Part shown: positions 35,040-44,784 of the stretch, one piece after another
Position numbering within the stretch: position 1 is the first letter of the stretch
Layout: every line of letters begins with the position of its first letter
Source: Rhodovulum sp. 12E13
GTDB lineage: Bacteria > Pseudomonadota > Alphaproteobacteria > Rhodobacterales > Rhodobacteraceae
DNA length: 64,000 nt
Reading direction: 5' to 3'
Assembly (NCBI RefSeq): GCF_003340565.1
Contig: NZ_QPLK01000010.1
Span: forward strand, 62,001 to 126,000
Position numbers and translations under genes: made by a program
Notes under the pieces: model-generated
What the model was told of the DNA's origin: nothing
The model's database searches: none
What the model saw: only the letters and a program-made list of their open reading frames with translations

Positions 35040-36413
35040 TCAGCAATTCGGCACGTTGACGGCGAGGCCGCCGAGCGAGGTCTCCTTGTACTTTTCCGAC
35101 ATGTCGCGCCCGGTCTGGCGCAGCGTCTCGATGCAGGCGTCGAGCGGCACGAGGTGCGTGCCGTCGCCCCTGAGCGACAGCGAGGCGGCCGAGACCGCCT
35201 TGATCGCGCCCAGCCCGTTGCGCTCGATGCAGGGCACCTGCACCAGCCCGCGCACCGGGTCGCAGGTCATGCCGAGGTGATGCTCGAGCGCGATCTCGGC
35301 GGCATTCTCGACCTGGGCGGGGCTGCCGCCCATCACGGCGCAGAGGCCGGCCGCCGCCATGGCCGAGGCCGAGCCGACCTCGGCCTGGCAACCGGCCTCG
35401 GCGCCCGAGATCGAGGCGTTGGTCTTGATGATGCCCCCGATCGCCGCCGCCGTCAGGAAGAAGTCGGGCAGGCGGTCGCGGTGCGCGCCAGGCACATGGC
35501 CCAGCCAGTAGCGGATGACCGCCGGCACCACGCCGGCCGCGCCGTTGGTGGGCGCCGTCACCACCTGGCCGCCGGCGGCGTTCTCCTCGTTGACCGCCAT
35601 GGCGTAGACGCCGATCCAGTCGTTGACCTGGTGGGGCGGCGAGAGGTTCATGCCGCTCTCCGCCTCCAGCGCGGCGTGAATCGCAGGTGCGCGCCGCTTC
35701 ACGTTCAGTCCGCCGGGCAGGGTGCCCTCGCGGGCCAGGCCGCGGTCGATGCAGTCGTCCATCACCTGCCAGAGACGGCCGAGGCCGGACTCGAGCTCGG
35801 CCGCGCCGCGCCGGGCCAGCTCGTTGGCGCGCTTCATCTCGGCGATGCTCTTGCCGGTGTCCTGCGCCATGGCCAGCATCCCGGCCGCCGTGGCGAAGGG
35901 GTAGGGCACGGCCGGGCCGGTTTCGGCCACGGCCCCGCCCTCCAGCTCGGCCGCCGTCAGCACGAAGCCGCCGCCGACCGAGTAGTAGGTCTCGGCCACC
36001 AGCGCGTCGCCCTGCGCATCGGTCGCCTCCAGGACCATTCCGTTGGGATGGCCGGGGAGCGGCGGCCCGTAGTCGAAGACGAGGTCGGCGGCGGGGTCGA
36101 AGGCGAGCGGGGGCAGGCCCTCGGGCGTCACCTCGCGCGCTTCGCGGATGCGCGCGAGCGCCGCCTCGGCGGCATCGGCGTCGTAATCGTCGGGGCGGAA
36201 GCCGGCGAGGCCCAGGATCACGGCCCGGTCGGTGGCGTGGCCGACCCCGGTGAAGGCGAGCGAGCCGTGCAGCCGCGCCCGCAGCCCCCACGGCCGGAAC
36301 GGCCCCGCGCGCAACAGGTCGAGAAAGCGCGCCGCCGCCACCATCGGCCCCATCGTGTGCGACGACGACGGGCCGATGCCCACCTTGAAGATGTCGAAGA
36401 CGGACAGGAACAT
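35040..36413 (-). CDS. sdaA: L-serine ammonia-lyase (serine dehydratase)
   Basis: Iron-sulfur L-serine dehydratase giving pyruvate and ammonia. The beta domain [20 protein letters not shown] begins at residue 2, and the alpha domain carries the [4Fe-4S] cysteines in [12 protein letters not shown] and [16 protein letters not shown], with [13 protein letters not shown] nearby. 457 aa, single-chain type as in E. coli SdaA. Start ATG 36413 has CCGGAGG upstream and matches the family N-terminus. Monocistronic by spacing. Confidence 0.96.
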   Translation of the reverse strand: MFLSVFDIFKVGIGPSSSHTMGPMVAAARFLDLLRAGPFRPWGLRARLHGSLAFTGVGHATDRAVILGLAGFRPDDYDADAAEAALARIREAREVTPEGLPPLAFDPAADLVFDYGPPLPGHPNGMVLEATDAQGDALVAETYYSVGGGFVLTAAELEGGAVAETGPAVPYPFATAAGMLAMAQDTGKSIAEMKRANELARRGAAELESGLGRLWQVMDDCIDRGLAREGTLPGGLNVKRRAPAIHAALEAESGMNLSPPHQVNDWIGVYAMAVNEENAAGGQVVTAPTNGAAGVVPAVIRYWLGHVPGAHRDRLPDFFLTAAAIGGIIKTNASISGAEAGCQAEVGSASAMAAAGLCAVMGGSPAQVENAAEIALEHHLGMTCDPVRGLVQVPCIERNGLGAIKAVSAASLSLRGDGTHLVPLDACIETLRQTGRDMSEKYKETSLGGLAVNVPNC

Positions 36414-36542
36414 CGCGCAGGCCTCCGGTTGCGTCTCCCCATGCCCCATAAGGTGGGGCCGAGAACGCCCGAATGCGACCATCGGCGCAGGGTGCGCGCC
36501 GTGGAAGGGCCGCGGCGCGCAGATCGACGGGGGGCGTCCGCC

Positions 36543-36905
36543 TCAGTAGCGGTGGGGCAGGGAGACGCGGGTGCCGTCGGCGCGCACCATCTCGGTCGCG
36601 TAGACCTCGACGGGGCGGTCGTCGTCGACATGACCGATCACGGTGACGGCCTCGCCCGGCCCGGCGGGCACACGATTGGGCCCGACATAGACACGGATCG
36701 TGCCGGTCGCGTCGCGCAGCACGAATTCGTCCTCGTCGGTGATCCGGTCGACGGTGCCCGCGAGCGTCACGCTCATGTTGCGCTGAACGTCGGCGATGGT
36801 GGTGGCCGGCGGGCCAGCGAGGGCGGGCGCACCGGCGACAAGCGCCGCGAGCGCGCCGCCCGACAGCGTGGCCGCGAAACGAGCGGGGGTAAAACGGCTG
36901 ACCAT
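36543..36905 (-). CDS. Periplasmic OB-fold protein (YgiW/YdeI/NirD stress family)
   Basis: 120 residues: a signal peptide of ~30 residues ending AGAPALA-G, then a BOF/OB-fold domain with VTLAGTVDRITDEDEFVLRDATGTIRVYVG and VTVIGHVDDD, the pattern of YgiW/YdeI-type periplasmic stress-tolerance proteins. Ligand unknown in this family. It is preceded by a 58-aa membrane protein 10 bases upstream, so the two are co-transcribed. Confidence 0.85.
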   Translation of the reverse strand: MVSRFTPARFAATLSGGALAALVAGAPALAGPPATTIADVQRNMSVTLAGTVDRITDEDEFVLRDATGTIRVYVGPNRVPAGPGEAVTVIGHVDDDRPVEVYATEMVRADGTRVSLPHRY

Positions 36906-36915
36906 CCGCGTCTCC

Positions 36916-37092
36916 TCAGTCCAGCGCGACGGCGATCAGGACGAGGGCTGCGAGCCCGGCGGCGGCGAACGCCCAGCGCGGCATCGCAAGGGTGACCTCG
37001 CCCCCGAGCCAGTCCAGCGAAAGGGGGCGCATCGCCCGGGGCGAGGCTGCGGGGTCAGGCGCGTCGGGCGCGCGGTCGGTACCGGTCGTCAT
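36916..37092 (-). CDS. Small single-helix membrane protein (58 aa)
   Basis: A 58-residue protein with a Pro/Ala/Asp-rich N-terminal half and one C-terminal transmembrane helix (~residues 40-57, ending in VALD). ATG 37092 follows AGAGGAG at correct spacing, and the next gene starts 10 bases after its stop, which supports translation. No family recognised; it may anchor or partner the periplasmic OB-fold protein encoded downstream (inference). Confidence 0.65.
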   Translation of the reverse strand: MTTGTDRAPDAPDPAASPRAMRPLSLDWLGGEVTLAMPRWAFAAAGLAALVLIAVALD

Positions 37093-37298
37093 GGCGAACT
37101 CCTCTGTCTGGGCCTTGCCGGGAAAATGGGGGGCGACCTCATAGGTTAAAGTCAGAGGAGCGGAGAATGGCGATAGGTTTTTGCTATGATCGCGGCCTCC
37201 TGGCTCTTGCGGGGCCACCGTTCCGGGCGCGGCAAAAGCCCGCTCGCAGGCCGGTGCGCTTTGCGCTACGAGGCGGGCCACGCTACGAGGAGCCGCCC

Positions 37299-38069
37299 AT
37301 GACCTCAGACCTCTCTCCTGTCGACCGCGCCAAGTTCGTCGCCGCGCGCCGGGCCGTGCGTCTGGTCGAGACCGGCATGCGCGTGGGGCTGGGCACCGGG
37401 TCGACGGCGGCGTGGATGGTGCGCCTGCTGGCCGAGCGGGTGCGGGACGAGGGGCTCGACATCGTTGGCGTGCCCACCTCGACGCGCACCGCGGATCTCG
37501 CGCGCGATCTGGGGCTGCGGGTCGTCTCGCTCGACGAGGCGCAATGGCTCGACCTGACGATCGACGGCGCCGACGAGTTCGACGGCCGGCTCGACCTCAT
37601 CAAGGGCGGGGGCGGGGCGCTCCTGCAGGAAAAGATCGTCGCCTGCGCGTCCGACGAGATGGTGGTGATCGCCGACGCGGCCAAGGAGGTCGAGACGCTC
37701 GGCGCCTTCCCGCTCCCGGTCGAGACGGTGCCGTTCGGCTGGCGCACCACGCAGGCGCTGGTGGAGGAGGCGCTCGTCAGCCTCGACGTGGCGGGGGGCG
37801 ACACCACGATGCGGATGAACGGCGAGGTGCCCTACATTACCGACGAGGGAAACTACATCCTCGACCTGCACTGCAAGCGGATCGGCAACGCGCGTCAGCT
37901 GGCGATGGTGCTCAACCAGATCCCCGGCGTGGTCGAGAACGGTCTTTTCGTCGACATCTGCGACCTCGTGATCGTCGGCCACGAGGACGGCTCGGTGACC
38001 GAGCGGCGCGCGGGCGAGCCGCGCGAGCCTGACATGCTCGAGGGCAATCTCTTCGCCGACCCCGACTGA
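37299..38069 (+). CDS. rpiA: Ribose-5-phosphate isomerase A
   Basis: Interconverts ribose-5-phosphate and ribulose-5-phosphate. Motifs: VGLGTGSTAAWMV (phosphate loop), TSTRTADLARDLG, LTIDGADEFD (catalytic Asp), LIKGGGGALLQEKIVA (catalytic Lys/Glu) and TDEGNYILDL. 256 aa. I start at ATG 37299, with GAGGAG upstream; an in-frame ATG at 37167 with a fair ribosome site would add 44 uncharacteristic residues and lies upstream of a -10-like TATGAT (37185-37190), so it is rejected. Confidence 0.95.
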   Translation: MTSDLSPVDRAKFVAARRAVRLVETGMRVGLGTGSTAAWMVRLLAERVRDEGLDIVGVPTSTRTADLARDLGLRVVSLDEAQWLDLTIDGADEFDGRLDLIKGGGGALLQEKIVACASDEMVVIADAAKEVETLGAFPLPVETVPFGWRTTQALVEEALVSLDVAGGDTTMRMNGEVPYITDEGNYILDLHCKRIGNARQLAMVLNQIPGVVENGLFVDICDLVIVGHEDGSVTERRAGEPREPDMLEGNLFADPD

Positions 38070-38103
38070 GCGCCTGCCCGGCGCGGCAATACAGGGACTG
38101 GGA

Positions 38104-39468
38104 ATGGACTTCGACTACGACCTTTTCGTGATCGGCGGCGGCTCGGGCGGCGTGCGCGCGGCGCGCGTCGCGGCCGGAGAATACGGGGCGAAGGTGGGCC
38201 TCGCCGAGGAGAGCCGCATGGGCGGCACCTGCGTCATCCGCGGCTGCGTGCCGAAGAAGCTGATGGTGTACGCCTCCGAGTTCCGGCAGGCGGTGCACGA
38301 GGCCAACGAGTATGGCTGGCAGTTCCCCGAGCCGGAAAACTTCGACTGGCCCCGCTTCCGCGCCCGGCTCGAGGGAGAGCTCGACCGCCTCGAGGGCGTC
38401 TATCGCAACCTCCTCGACGGCTCGAAGGTCGAGGTGCACGACACCCGCGCCACCGTGGCCGACCCGCATACCGTGGCCCTGGGCGACGGGCGCACGGTGA
38501 CGGCCAAGCACATCCTGATCGCCACCGGCGGCTGGCCCGAGGTGCCGCCCCTGCAGGGCGCCGACGGCATCGGGATCACGTCGAACGAGGTGTTCCACCT
38601 CGACGAGCTTCCCAAGCGCCTGCTGATCGTCGGCGGCGGATACATCGCCTGCGAGATGGCCTGCATCTTCAACGGGCTCGGCACGCAGGTGACGCAATAC
38701 TACCGCGGCGCGCAGATCCTGCGCGGGTTCGACGGCGAGGCGCGCGGCCACATCGCCGAGCACATGGAGCGCCACGGCATCGACATCCACACCGGCACCA
38801 ACGTGCTTGACATCAAGCGCACCGAGAGCGGCATCCGGGTCAAGTCGACCACCGGGCGGGAGGAGACCTTCGACCAGGTGCTGTTCGCCACCGGCCGCCG
38901 CCCCAACACCGCCGGCATGGGGCTGGAGGAGGCGGGCGTGAAGCTGGGCCGCCGCGGCGAGATCGCGGTCGACGCCTACAGCCAGACCGCGGTGCCCTCG
39001 ATCCACGCCATCGGCGACGTGACCGACCGGCTGCAGCTGACGCCCGTGGCGATCCGCGAGGGAATGGCCTTCGCGCGCACCGTCTTCGGCGGCGAGCCGA
39101 CCGAGCCCGATCACGTTCTCGTGCCCTCGGCCGTCTTCACCCAGCCCGAATACGGCACCGTGGGCCTGTCGGAAGAGCAGGCCCGCGAGATGGAGCCGAT
39201 CGACGTCTACTGCACCAGTTTCCGGCCGATGCGCACGGCCTTCATCGGGCACGACGATCGTGTCATGATGAAGCTCGTCGTCAGCCAGGAAACGCGGCGC
39301 GTGCTCGGCGTGCATATCGTGGCCGACGGGGCGGGCGAGATGATCCAGCTCGCCGGCGTCGCGGTGAAGATGGGCGCCACCAAGGAGGACTTCGATCGCA
39401 CGGTCGCCGTTCACCCTACGATCTCGGAAGAGATCGTGACCATGAAATCGCCCGTGCGGAGCGGATGA
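38104..39468 (+). CDS. gor: Glutathione-disulfide reductase
   Basis: FAD/NADPH enzyme keeping glutathione reduced. FAD motif DLFVIGGGSGGVRAAR, redox-active disulfide GGTCVIRGCVPKK (Cys residues ~41 and ~46), NADPH fold IVGGGYIACEMA, FAD site HAIGDVTDR and C-terminal catalytic HPTISEE. In this group the NADPH-binding arginines are replaced by the YYRG region, as in other bacterial GRs. 454 aa. It follows rpiA by 34 bases on the same strand. Confidence 0.95.
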   Translation: MDFDYDLFVIGGGSGGVRAARVAAGEYGAKVGLAEESRMGGTCVIRGCVPKKLMVYASEFRQAVHEANEYGWQFPEPENFDWPRFRARLEGELDRLEGVYRNLLDGSKVEVHDTRATVADPHTVALGDGRTVTAKHILIATGGWPEVPPLQGADGIGITSNEVFHLDELPKRLLIVGGGYIACEMACIFNGLGTQVTQYYRGAQILRGFDGEARGHIAEHMERHGIDIHTGTNVLDIKRTESGIRVKSTTGREETFDQVLFATGRRPNTAGMGLEEAGVKLGRRGEIAVDAYSQTAVPSIHAIGDVTDRLQLTPVAIREGMAFARTVFGGEPTEPDHVLVPSAVFTQPEYGTVGLSEEQAREMEPIDVYCTSFRPMRTAFIGHDDRVMMKLVVSQETRRVLGVHIVADGAGEMIQLAGVAVKMGATKEDFDRTVAVHPTISEEIVTMKSPVRSG

Positions 39469-39557
39469 CGCACCCCTTCGCGCTTGAAATGAGGGGGTGT
39501 TCCCCCACCTAATCGCTCAAGATTCCGAACGACGCGAACCGAGAGGAAGAGAACCCG

Positions 39558-40718
39558 ATGGCAGGCAACAGCGGCGGTCCCTGGGGCGGCGGAGGCTCCG
39601 GCGGCGGCTCCGGCAACAACGGCAACGGCGGCGGGGGCCGCGGCGGCCCCGGCGGGCCGCGACGGCCCGGCGACGGCGACGGCCCGCAGATCCCCGAGAT
39701 CGACGAGATCGTGCGCAAGGGTCAGGAACAGCTGCGCGTCCTGATGGGCGGAAAGGGCTCGGGCGGCGGCGACGGGGGGGGCGGCTTCAGGCTCACCCGC
39801 GGCACCGTCTTCATCGGCCTGGGCGCGGCGGTGATCCTCTGGGGGCTGGCCAGCTTCTACACCGTGCGGCCGGAGGAGCAGTCGGTCGAGCTGTTTCTCG
39901 GCGACTATCACGCCACCGGCAATCCGGGCCTGAACTTTGCGCCGTGGCCCCTGATCACCGCCGAGGTGCTGCCCGTGACCCGCGAGCAGACCGAACAGCT
40001 CGCGACGCGGCAGGGCGGGGCCGACGACGGCCTGATGCTGACCACCGACGAGAACATCATCGACGTCGACTTCGAAGTGGTCTGGAACATCAGCGATCCG
40101 GCCCTCTTCCTGTTCAATCTCGCCGAGCCGGCCGAGACCATTCGCGCCGTGTCGGAAGCGGCGATGCGCGAGGTGGTGGCCCGGCGCGAGCTTGCGCCGC
40201 TGCTCAACCGCGACCGCGACGTGGTGGCGACGCAGGTGCAGGAACTGATCCAGACGACGCTCGACCAGTACGACAGCGGCGTGAACATCATCCGCGTCAA
40301 CCTCGACAAGGCCGACCCGCCGAACGAGGTGATCGACGCCTTCCGCGAGGTGCAGGCGGCCGAGCAGGAGCGTGACCGCCTCGAGCGGCAGGCCGATGCC
40401 TACGCCAACCGCGTGCTCGCCGGCGCCCGAGGCGAGGCCGCCCAGATCCTCGAGGAGGCCGAGGGCTACCGCGCCCGGGTGGTCAACGAGGCGCAGGGTC
40501 AGGCGTCGCGCTTCACCGCCGTTCTTGAGGAATACGCCAAGGCGCCCGAAGTGACGCGCAAGCGCCTCTACATCGAGACGATGGAGCGCGTGCTCGGCGA
40601 CGTCGAGAAGGTGATCCTCGACGAGAGCCAGACCGGGGCCGGCGGACAGGGCGTGGTGCCCTACCTGCCGCTCAACGAGCTGCGCCGGTCGACGACCGCG
40701 CAGGCCGACGGCAACTGA
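39558..40718 (+). CDS. hflK: HflK, membrane SPFH-domain protein (FtsH regulator)
   Basis: Forms with HflC the inner-membrane cage around the FtsH protease. Gly/Pro-rich cytoplasmic N-terminus (~1-80), one transmembrane helix (~88-106), then the SPFH/band-7 domain (RPEEQSVELFLGDY... to LDKADPPNEV) and a long coiled coil rich in Glu/Arg/Ala (~250-320). 386 aa. Followed by hflC and DUF2065, the standard order. Ribosome site GAGAGGAAGAG is imperfect but well placed. Confidence 0.95.
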   Translation: MAGNSGGPWGGGGSGGGSGNNGNGGGGRGGPGGPRRPGDGDGPQIPEIDEIVRKGQEQLRVLMGGKGSGGGDGGGGFRLTRGTVFIGLGAAVILWGLASFYTVRPEEQSVELFLGDYHATGNPGLNFAPWPLITAEVLPVTREQTEQLATRQGGADDGLMLTTDENIIDVDFEVVWNISDPALFLFNLAEPAETIRAVSEAAMREVVARRELAPLLNRDRDVVATQVQELIQTTLDQYDSGVNIIRVNLDKADPPNEVIDAFREVQAAEQERDRLERQADAYANRVLAGARGEAAQILEEAEGYRARVVNEAQGQASRFTAVLEEYAKAPEVTRKRLYIETMERVLGDVEKVILDESQTGAGGQGVVPYLPLNELRRSTTAQADGN

Positions 40719-40735
40719 GGCGAGGAGAGAGACAG

Positions 40736-41701
40736 ATGAAGAAACTCGGTTTCCTGATACCCATCCTGGTCGTGGCGATCGTGGGCTTCCTGTCGTCGAT
40801 CTTCGTGGTCGACGAGCGCGAGAAGGCGCTGGTGCTCCAGTTCGGACAGATCAAGCGCGTCAAGGAAGATCCCGGCCTCGCCTTCAAGCTGCCGGTCATC
40901 CAGGAGGTGGTGCGTTACGACGACCGCATCCTGTCGCTCGACACGCAGCCGACCGAGGTCACGCCGTCCGACGACCGCCGTCTCGTGGTCGACGCCTTCG
41001 CCCGCTACCGCATCAACGACGTGGTGCAGTTCCGCCAGGCCGTCGGCGTGGGTGGCCTGCGCGCCGCCGAGCAGCGCCTCGAGGGCATCATCAACCCGCA
41101 GATCCGCGCGGTGCTCGGTAACGAGGGCGTCACGTCGAACACGATTCTTTCGGCCGAGCGCAGCCGCCTGATGCAGGAGATCACCGATCAGGTGCGCTCC
41201 CGTGCCCTGCCGCTCGGGCTGGAGGTGGTCGATGTTCGCCTGAAGCGCACCAACCTGCCCAGCCAGAACCTCGACGCCACCTTCGCCCGGATGCGGGCCG
41301 AGCGCGAGCGCGAGGCGGCCGACGAGATCGCCCGCGGCGAAGAAGCGGCACAGCGTGTCCGCGCCCAGGCCGACCGGACCGTGGTGGAGCTGACCTCGGA
41401 TGCCGAGCGCGAGGCCGAGGTGATCCGCGGTGAGGCCGACGCCGAGCGCAACGCCATCTTCGCCCAGGCCTTCGGCGCCGACCCCGAGTTCTTCGAGTTC
41501 TACCGCTCGCTCTCGGCCTACGAACGCGCGATCCAGGGCTCGAACTCGACCATGGTGATCTCGCCCGACAGCGAGTTCTTCAACTATCTCGACAGTTCGG
41601 GCGTGCGCCTGGGCGGCGGGGCCGGCGCCGCGCCCGGCGTGACCGGCGGCCCGCTCGGCCAGGTCGAGACGCCGCAGGCCGGCGAGACGCGGCAGGAATG
41701 A
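40736..41701 (+). CDS. hflC: HflC, membrane SPFH-domain protein (FtsH regulator)
   Basis: Partner of HflK. One N-terminal transmembrane helix (~4-24, FLIPILVVAIVGFLSSIFVV), SPFH domain with VVDEREKALVLQFGQIK and PGLAFKLPVIQEV, and a coiled coil AEREREAADEIARGEEAAQ. 321 aa, slightly longer than E. coli because of a Gly/Ala/Pro-rich tail. The stop overlaps the DUF2065 start (ATGA). Confidence 0.95.
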   Translation: MKKLGFLIPILVVAIVGFLSSIFVVDEREKALVLQFGQIKRVKEDPGLAFKLPVIQEVVRYDDRILSLDTQPTEVTPSDDRRLVVDAFARYRINDVVQFRQAVGVGGLRAAEQRLEGIINPQIRAVLGNEGVTSNTILSAERSRLMQEITDQVRSRALPLGLEVVDVRLKRTNLPSQNLDATFARMRAEREREAADEIARGEEAAQRVRAQADRTVVELTSDAEREAEVIRGEADAERNAIFAQAFGADPEFFEFYRSLSAYERAIQGSNSTMVISPDSEFFNYLDSSGVRLGGGAGAAPGVTGGPLGQVETPQAGETRQE

Positions 41702-41892
41702 CGACGTTCCTGCTCGCGCTCGGGCTGGTGTTCCTTCTGGAGGGGCTGGTGCTCGCACTGGCCCCTTCGCGTCTGGAGGAGGCGCTGCGCCTGCTCGCCA
41801 CCCTCCCGCCGGAGACGGTGCGCCTGATCGGGCTGCTCGCCATGACGGGCGGGGCGATCTTCGTCTGGCTGGCGGGGTGGCTCGGCGGCTGA
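41698..41892 (+). CDS. DUF2065 (YjeT-like) small membrane protein
   Basis: 64 residues with two transmembrane helices (~3-22 and ~41-62) linked by the basic loop APSRLEEALRLLATLPPETVR. Matches the DUF2065 family, whose genes habitually follow hflC in proteobacteria. ATGA overlap with hflC shows translational coupling. Presumably associates with the HflKC complex; molecular role unknown. Confidence 0.92.
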   Translation: MTTFLLALGLVFLLEGLVLALAPSRLEEALRLLATLPPETVRLIGLLAMTGGAIFVWLAGWLGG

Positions 41893-42015
41893 GGCCGGGC
41901 GCCCCGCCGTCTCCGTTGGCGCACACGGTCTGTGCCGCGTCGTGGAGTTCCGTCGGCGGCGGGAACATTTAGCTCTCTCGCGCAGGTTCACCCGCGTGCA
42001 AGAGGAGCACCCGAC

Positions 42016-42609
42016 ATGTCCGACGTCAGACTGGCGATCGTCTTCTACTCGACCTACGGAACCAATCACGCCATGGCGCAGATCGCGGCCGAGGCCGCCC
42101 GCGAGGCGGGGGCCGAGGTGCGCCTCCTGCGGGTCGCCGAGACCGCGCCGCAGGAGGTCGTCGAGGGGCAGGAGGGCTGGAAGGCCCAGGCCGACAAGAT
42201 GGCCGACATCCCCGTGGCCACGCCCGACGACCTCGTCTGGGCCAACGCCTATCTCTTCTCCGCGCCGACCCGCTATGGCGTGGTGGCGAGCCAGTTGCGC
42301 GCCTTCATCGACACGCTCGGCCCCGTCTGGCAGGAAGGCAAGCTGGCCGACAAGCCGGTCTCGGCGATGTCGTCGGCGATGAACGCCCATGGCGGGCAGG
42401 AGGCGACGATCCTGTCGCTCTACACGACATTCATGCATTGGGGGGCGGTGATCGTGGCGCCCGGCTATACCGACGCCTCGATCTTCGCCTCTGGCGGCAA
42501 CCCCTATGGCTATACCCAGACCGCGGGGGAGATCGGCGACGAGGGGCGCGCCGCCATCGCCCACCAGGCCCGCCGGGTCGTGGACTACGCCCGTCGCATC
42601 GCCGCCTGA
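42016..42609 (+). CDS. wrbA: NAD(P)H:quinone oxidoreductase, WrbA type
   Basis: Flavodoxin-like FMN enzyme reducing quinones by two electrons. FMN phosphate loop [14 protein letters not shown] at the N-terminus, the [18 protein letters not shown] motif and [29 protein letters not shown], all diagnostic for WrbA. 197 aa, as expected. ATG 42016 has AGAGGAG upstream. It lies between the hflKC and degP genes, an insertion into the usual order that may fit an envelope or oxidative-stress theme. Confidence 0.95.
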   Translation: MSDVRLAIVFYSTYGTNHAMAQIAAEAAREAGAEVRLLRVAETAPQEVVEGQEGWKAQADKMADIPVATPDDLVWANAYLFSAPTRYGVVASQLRAFIDTLGPVWQEGKLADKPVSAMSSAMNAHGGQEATILSLYTTFMHWGAVIVAPGYTDASIFASGGNPYGYTQTAGEIGDEGRAAIAHQARRVVDYARRIAA

Positions 42610-43233
42610 GGCCGCGACGGCGGCGGGCGCTGCACAGGACGACCGGCGACGGCGAGTGCCGGGACGCCCAATGCCAAAGGCGCGCAACCCGCGGCGCTAT
42701 CCCGGCGCCGCGGCTTTGCCAGACGGAAACGCCCGGCCGCAGGCCGAGCGGCACCTGCCCTTGCACCGACGCGAGCCCGTGGGTCGCACCGTGCCCGGAC
42801 CCTCCGGCATGTGTGGCATTGGTGCCCCGCCTATCGGGCGCCGGGCGTCCCGTGCGGCCGTCCCGGGGCGAGGGACATGGCCGCTCGCCGGAGGGTGCCG
42901 AGGCCGGCGGCGGGCCTGTTGCGGTCGGTGGGCGCGGCGTCCTGCGCCAGACCCGCCTCGCGCCACCGACCCGCGATCCCGCCGTCACCCCGGCCTGCGC
43001 TCTCTCTTCGCCCCGCCTGACGGTGCCCGGGCGGGAGCGCATGGCGGCGTCACGCGCACGTGACGCGTCGAGAGGGGCTTTGAGTTGCCGGCGCCGCCTC
43101 CTAGATATTCTATGCACTGCGCCCGTCGCCGCCATGGACGGCGCGACTGCCCTCGGGTCGGGAGAGACCCAGCGGCGGCAGGGCCGGCCCGGCCGGCCAG
43201 AGATCGAATGACGACCGACACAAGGAGACCTCC
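42610..43233. other. Intergenic stretch upstream of degP, no gene recognised
   Basis: About 620 bases. Open frames on both strands are Arg/Pro/Ala-rich shadows with no family features. The right end holds an AT-richer patch (43100-43115) that may be the degP promoter. The rest shows no repeat or hairpin that I could assign. Confidence 0.55.
43080..43109 (+). promoter_or_regulatory. Weak candidate promoter for degP
   Basis: TTGAGT (43080-43085), 18-bp spacer, GATATT (43104-43109), about 115 bases upstream of the degP GTG. Each hexamer matches sigma-70 at four of six positions. The CTTTGAG...CTAGATAT look could also suit a heat-shock sigma factor, which would fit a stress protease. Confidence 0.3.
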
Positions 43234-44700
43234 GTGACGCTCCAGGCCCCACGCTTCTTCCCGCAGCCCGGCGCGGCCGTGCGCACTGCCGCCGCCGCGC
43301 TCGTCGGCCTGTCTCTCGTCCTCGGCGCGCCGCAGGGCGCAGAGGCGCAGAGCCGGCCGGACAGCTTCGCCAGTCTGGCCGAGCAGGTGAGCCCCTCGGT
43401 TGTCAACATCACGACCGCGACCATGGTCGAAACCTCGACCGGCCCCGGCCCGATGGTGCCCGAGGGCTCGCCGTTCGAGGATTTCTTCCGCGACTTCCTC
43501 GACCGGAACGGTCCCGACGGGCGCCCGCCGCGCCGCTCCTCTGCGCTGGGCTCTGGCTTCGTCATCTCCGAAGACGGCTTCATCGTGACGAACAACCACG
43601 TCATCGAACAGGCCGACGAGATCACGATCGAGTTCTTCTCGGGCGAGGAACTGGAAGCCGAGGTCATCGGGACTGACCCGAACACCGACCTCGCGCTGCT
43701 GAAGGTCGAGGCCGACGAGCCGCTGCCCTTCGTGCCGTGGGGCGACAGCGACGCCGCCCGCGTGGGCGACTGGGTGATGGCGATGGGCAACCCGCTCGGG
43801 CAGGGCTTCTCCGTGTCGGCGGGTATCGTCTCGGCCCGCGGCCGGGCGCTGTCGGGAAGCTACGATGACTACATCCAGACCGACGCCGCCATCAATCGCG
43901 GCAACTCGGGCGGCCCGCTCTTCAACATGGACGGCGAGGTGATCGGCGTGAACACCGCGATCCTGTCGCCCAACGGCGGCTCGATCGGCATCGGCTTCGC
44001 GATGTCGAGCCGCGTGGCGCAGAACGTCATCGACCAGCTCCAGCGCTACGGCGAGACGCGCCGCGGCTGGCTTGGCGTGCGCATTCAGGATGTTACCGAC
44101 GACCTTGCAGAGGGTCTCGGCCTCGAAGAGGCGCGTGGCGCGCTGGTGACCGACGTGCCCGAAGGCCCCGCGATGGAGGCCGGGATCGAATCGGGCGACG
44201 TGATCCTCAATTTCGACGGGCGGGACGTGGAGGATACCCGCAGCCTCGTGCGGCAGGTGGGCAACACCGACGTGGGCAAGACCGTGCGCGTCATCGTCTT
44301 CCGCAACGGGGAGACGGAGACGCTGCGCGTGACGCTCGGCCGCCGTGAGGAGGCCGAGGCGATGCCGGCCGCCGCGCCCGCCACGGAGCCGGAGGCGCCC
44401 GCGCAGAGCGAGGTGCTCGGCATGACGCTCTCGGCGGTCACACCCGATCTCGCGGAAGACCTGGGCGTGCCGGAGGATGCCGCGGGGATCGTCGTGGCCG
44501 AGGTCGATCCGGCGAGCGAGGCCTACGAAAAGGGCCTGCGCGTGGGCGACCTGATCACCGAGGCCGGCCAGCAGACCGTCGCGACGGTCGCCGAGTTCGA
44601 GGATCGAATGGAGGAAGCGCGCGAAGCCGGTCGCAAGTCGCTCCTCCTGTTGGTGCGCCGCAACGGCGAGCCGCGCTTCGTGGCGCTGTCGCTGGAGTGA
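43234..44700 (+). CDS. degP: DegP/MucD-type periplasmic serine endoprotease (Do family)
   Basis: Periplasmic quality-control protease and chaperone, 488 aa. Signal peptide (~1-39, ending GAEAQ), trypsin-like domain with the triad His in VTNNHVIEQA, Asp in NTDLALLKV and Ser in INRGNSGGPLF, then two PDZ domains (first from ~RRGWLGVRIQDV, second from ~LGMTLSAVTPDL). A Pro/Ala/Glu linker separates the PDZ domains. GTG start with AAGGAGACC. A good terminator follows. Confidence 0.95.
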   Translation: MTLQAPRFFPQPGAAVRTAAAALVGLSLVLGAPQGAEAQSRPDSFASLAEQVSPSVVNITTATMVETSTGPGPMVPEGSPFEDFFRDFLDRNGPDGRPPRRSSALGSGFVISEDGFIVTNNHVIEQADEITIEFFSGEELEAEVIGTDPNTDLALLKVEADEPLPFVPWGDSDAARVGDWVMAMGNPLGQGFSVSAGIVSARGRALSGSYDDYIQTDAAINRGNSGGPLFNMDGEVIGVNTAILSPNGGSIGIGFAMSSRVAQNVIDQLQRYGETRRGWLGVRIQDVTDDLAEGLGLEEARGALVTDVPEGPAMEAGIESGDVILNFDGRDVEDTRSLVRQVGNTDVGKTVRVIVFRNGETETLRVTLGRREEAEAMPAAAPATEPEAPAQSEVLGMTLSAVTPDLAEDLGVPEDAAGIVVAEVDPASEAYEKGLRVGDLITEAGQQTVATVAEFEDRMEEAREAGRKSLLLLVRRNGEPRFVALSLE

Positions 44701-44737
44701 CGCAGGACTTCCGATCGCGACCGCGCTCGCGAGGGGA

Positions 44738-44766
44738 GAGGCGCCCTGCCGGGGGCGCCTCTTTTC
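44738..44766 (+). terminator. Rho-independent terminator of degP
   Basis: Perfect 9-bp stem GAGGCGCCC/GGGCGCCTC (44738-44746 with 44753-44761), 6-base loop, followed by TTTT. It begins 38 bases after the degP stop. Confidence 0.92.
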
Positions 44767-44784
44767 GTGCGCCGGTTGCTGCAG

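Noticed and set aside
37167-37298. In-frame upstream ATG of rpiA with a fair ribosome site, adding 44 residues
   Set aside because: The extra residues are not RpiA-like, the conserved family start is at 37299 with its own ribosome site, and a -10-like hexamer lies inside the would-be extension.
42431-43252. 273-codon minus-strand open frame in the wrbA-degP gap
   Set aside because: Overlaps the conserved wrbA end, composition is Arg/Pro/Ser-rich, no ribosome site or family motif.
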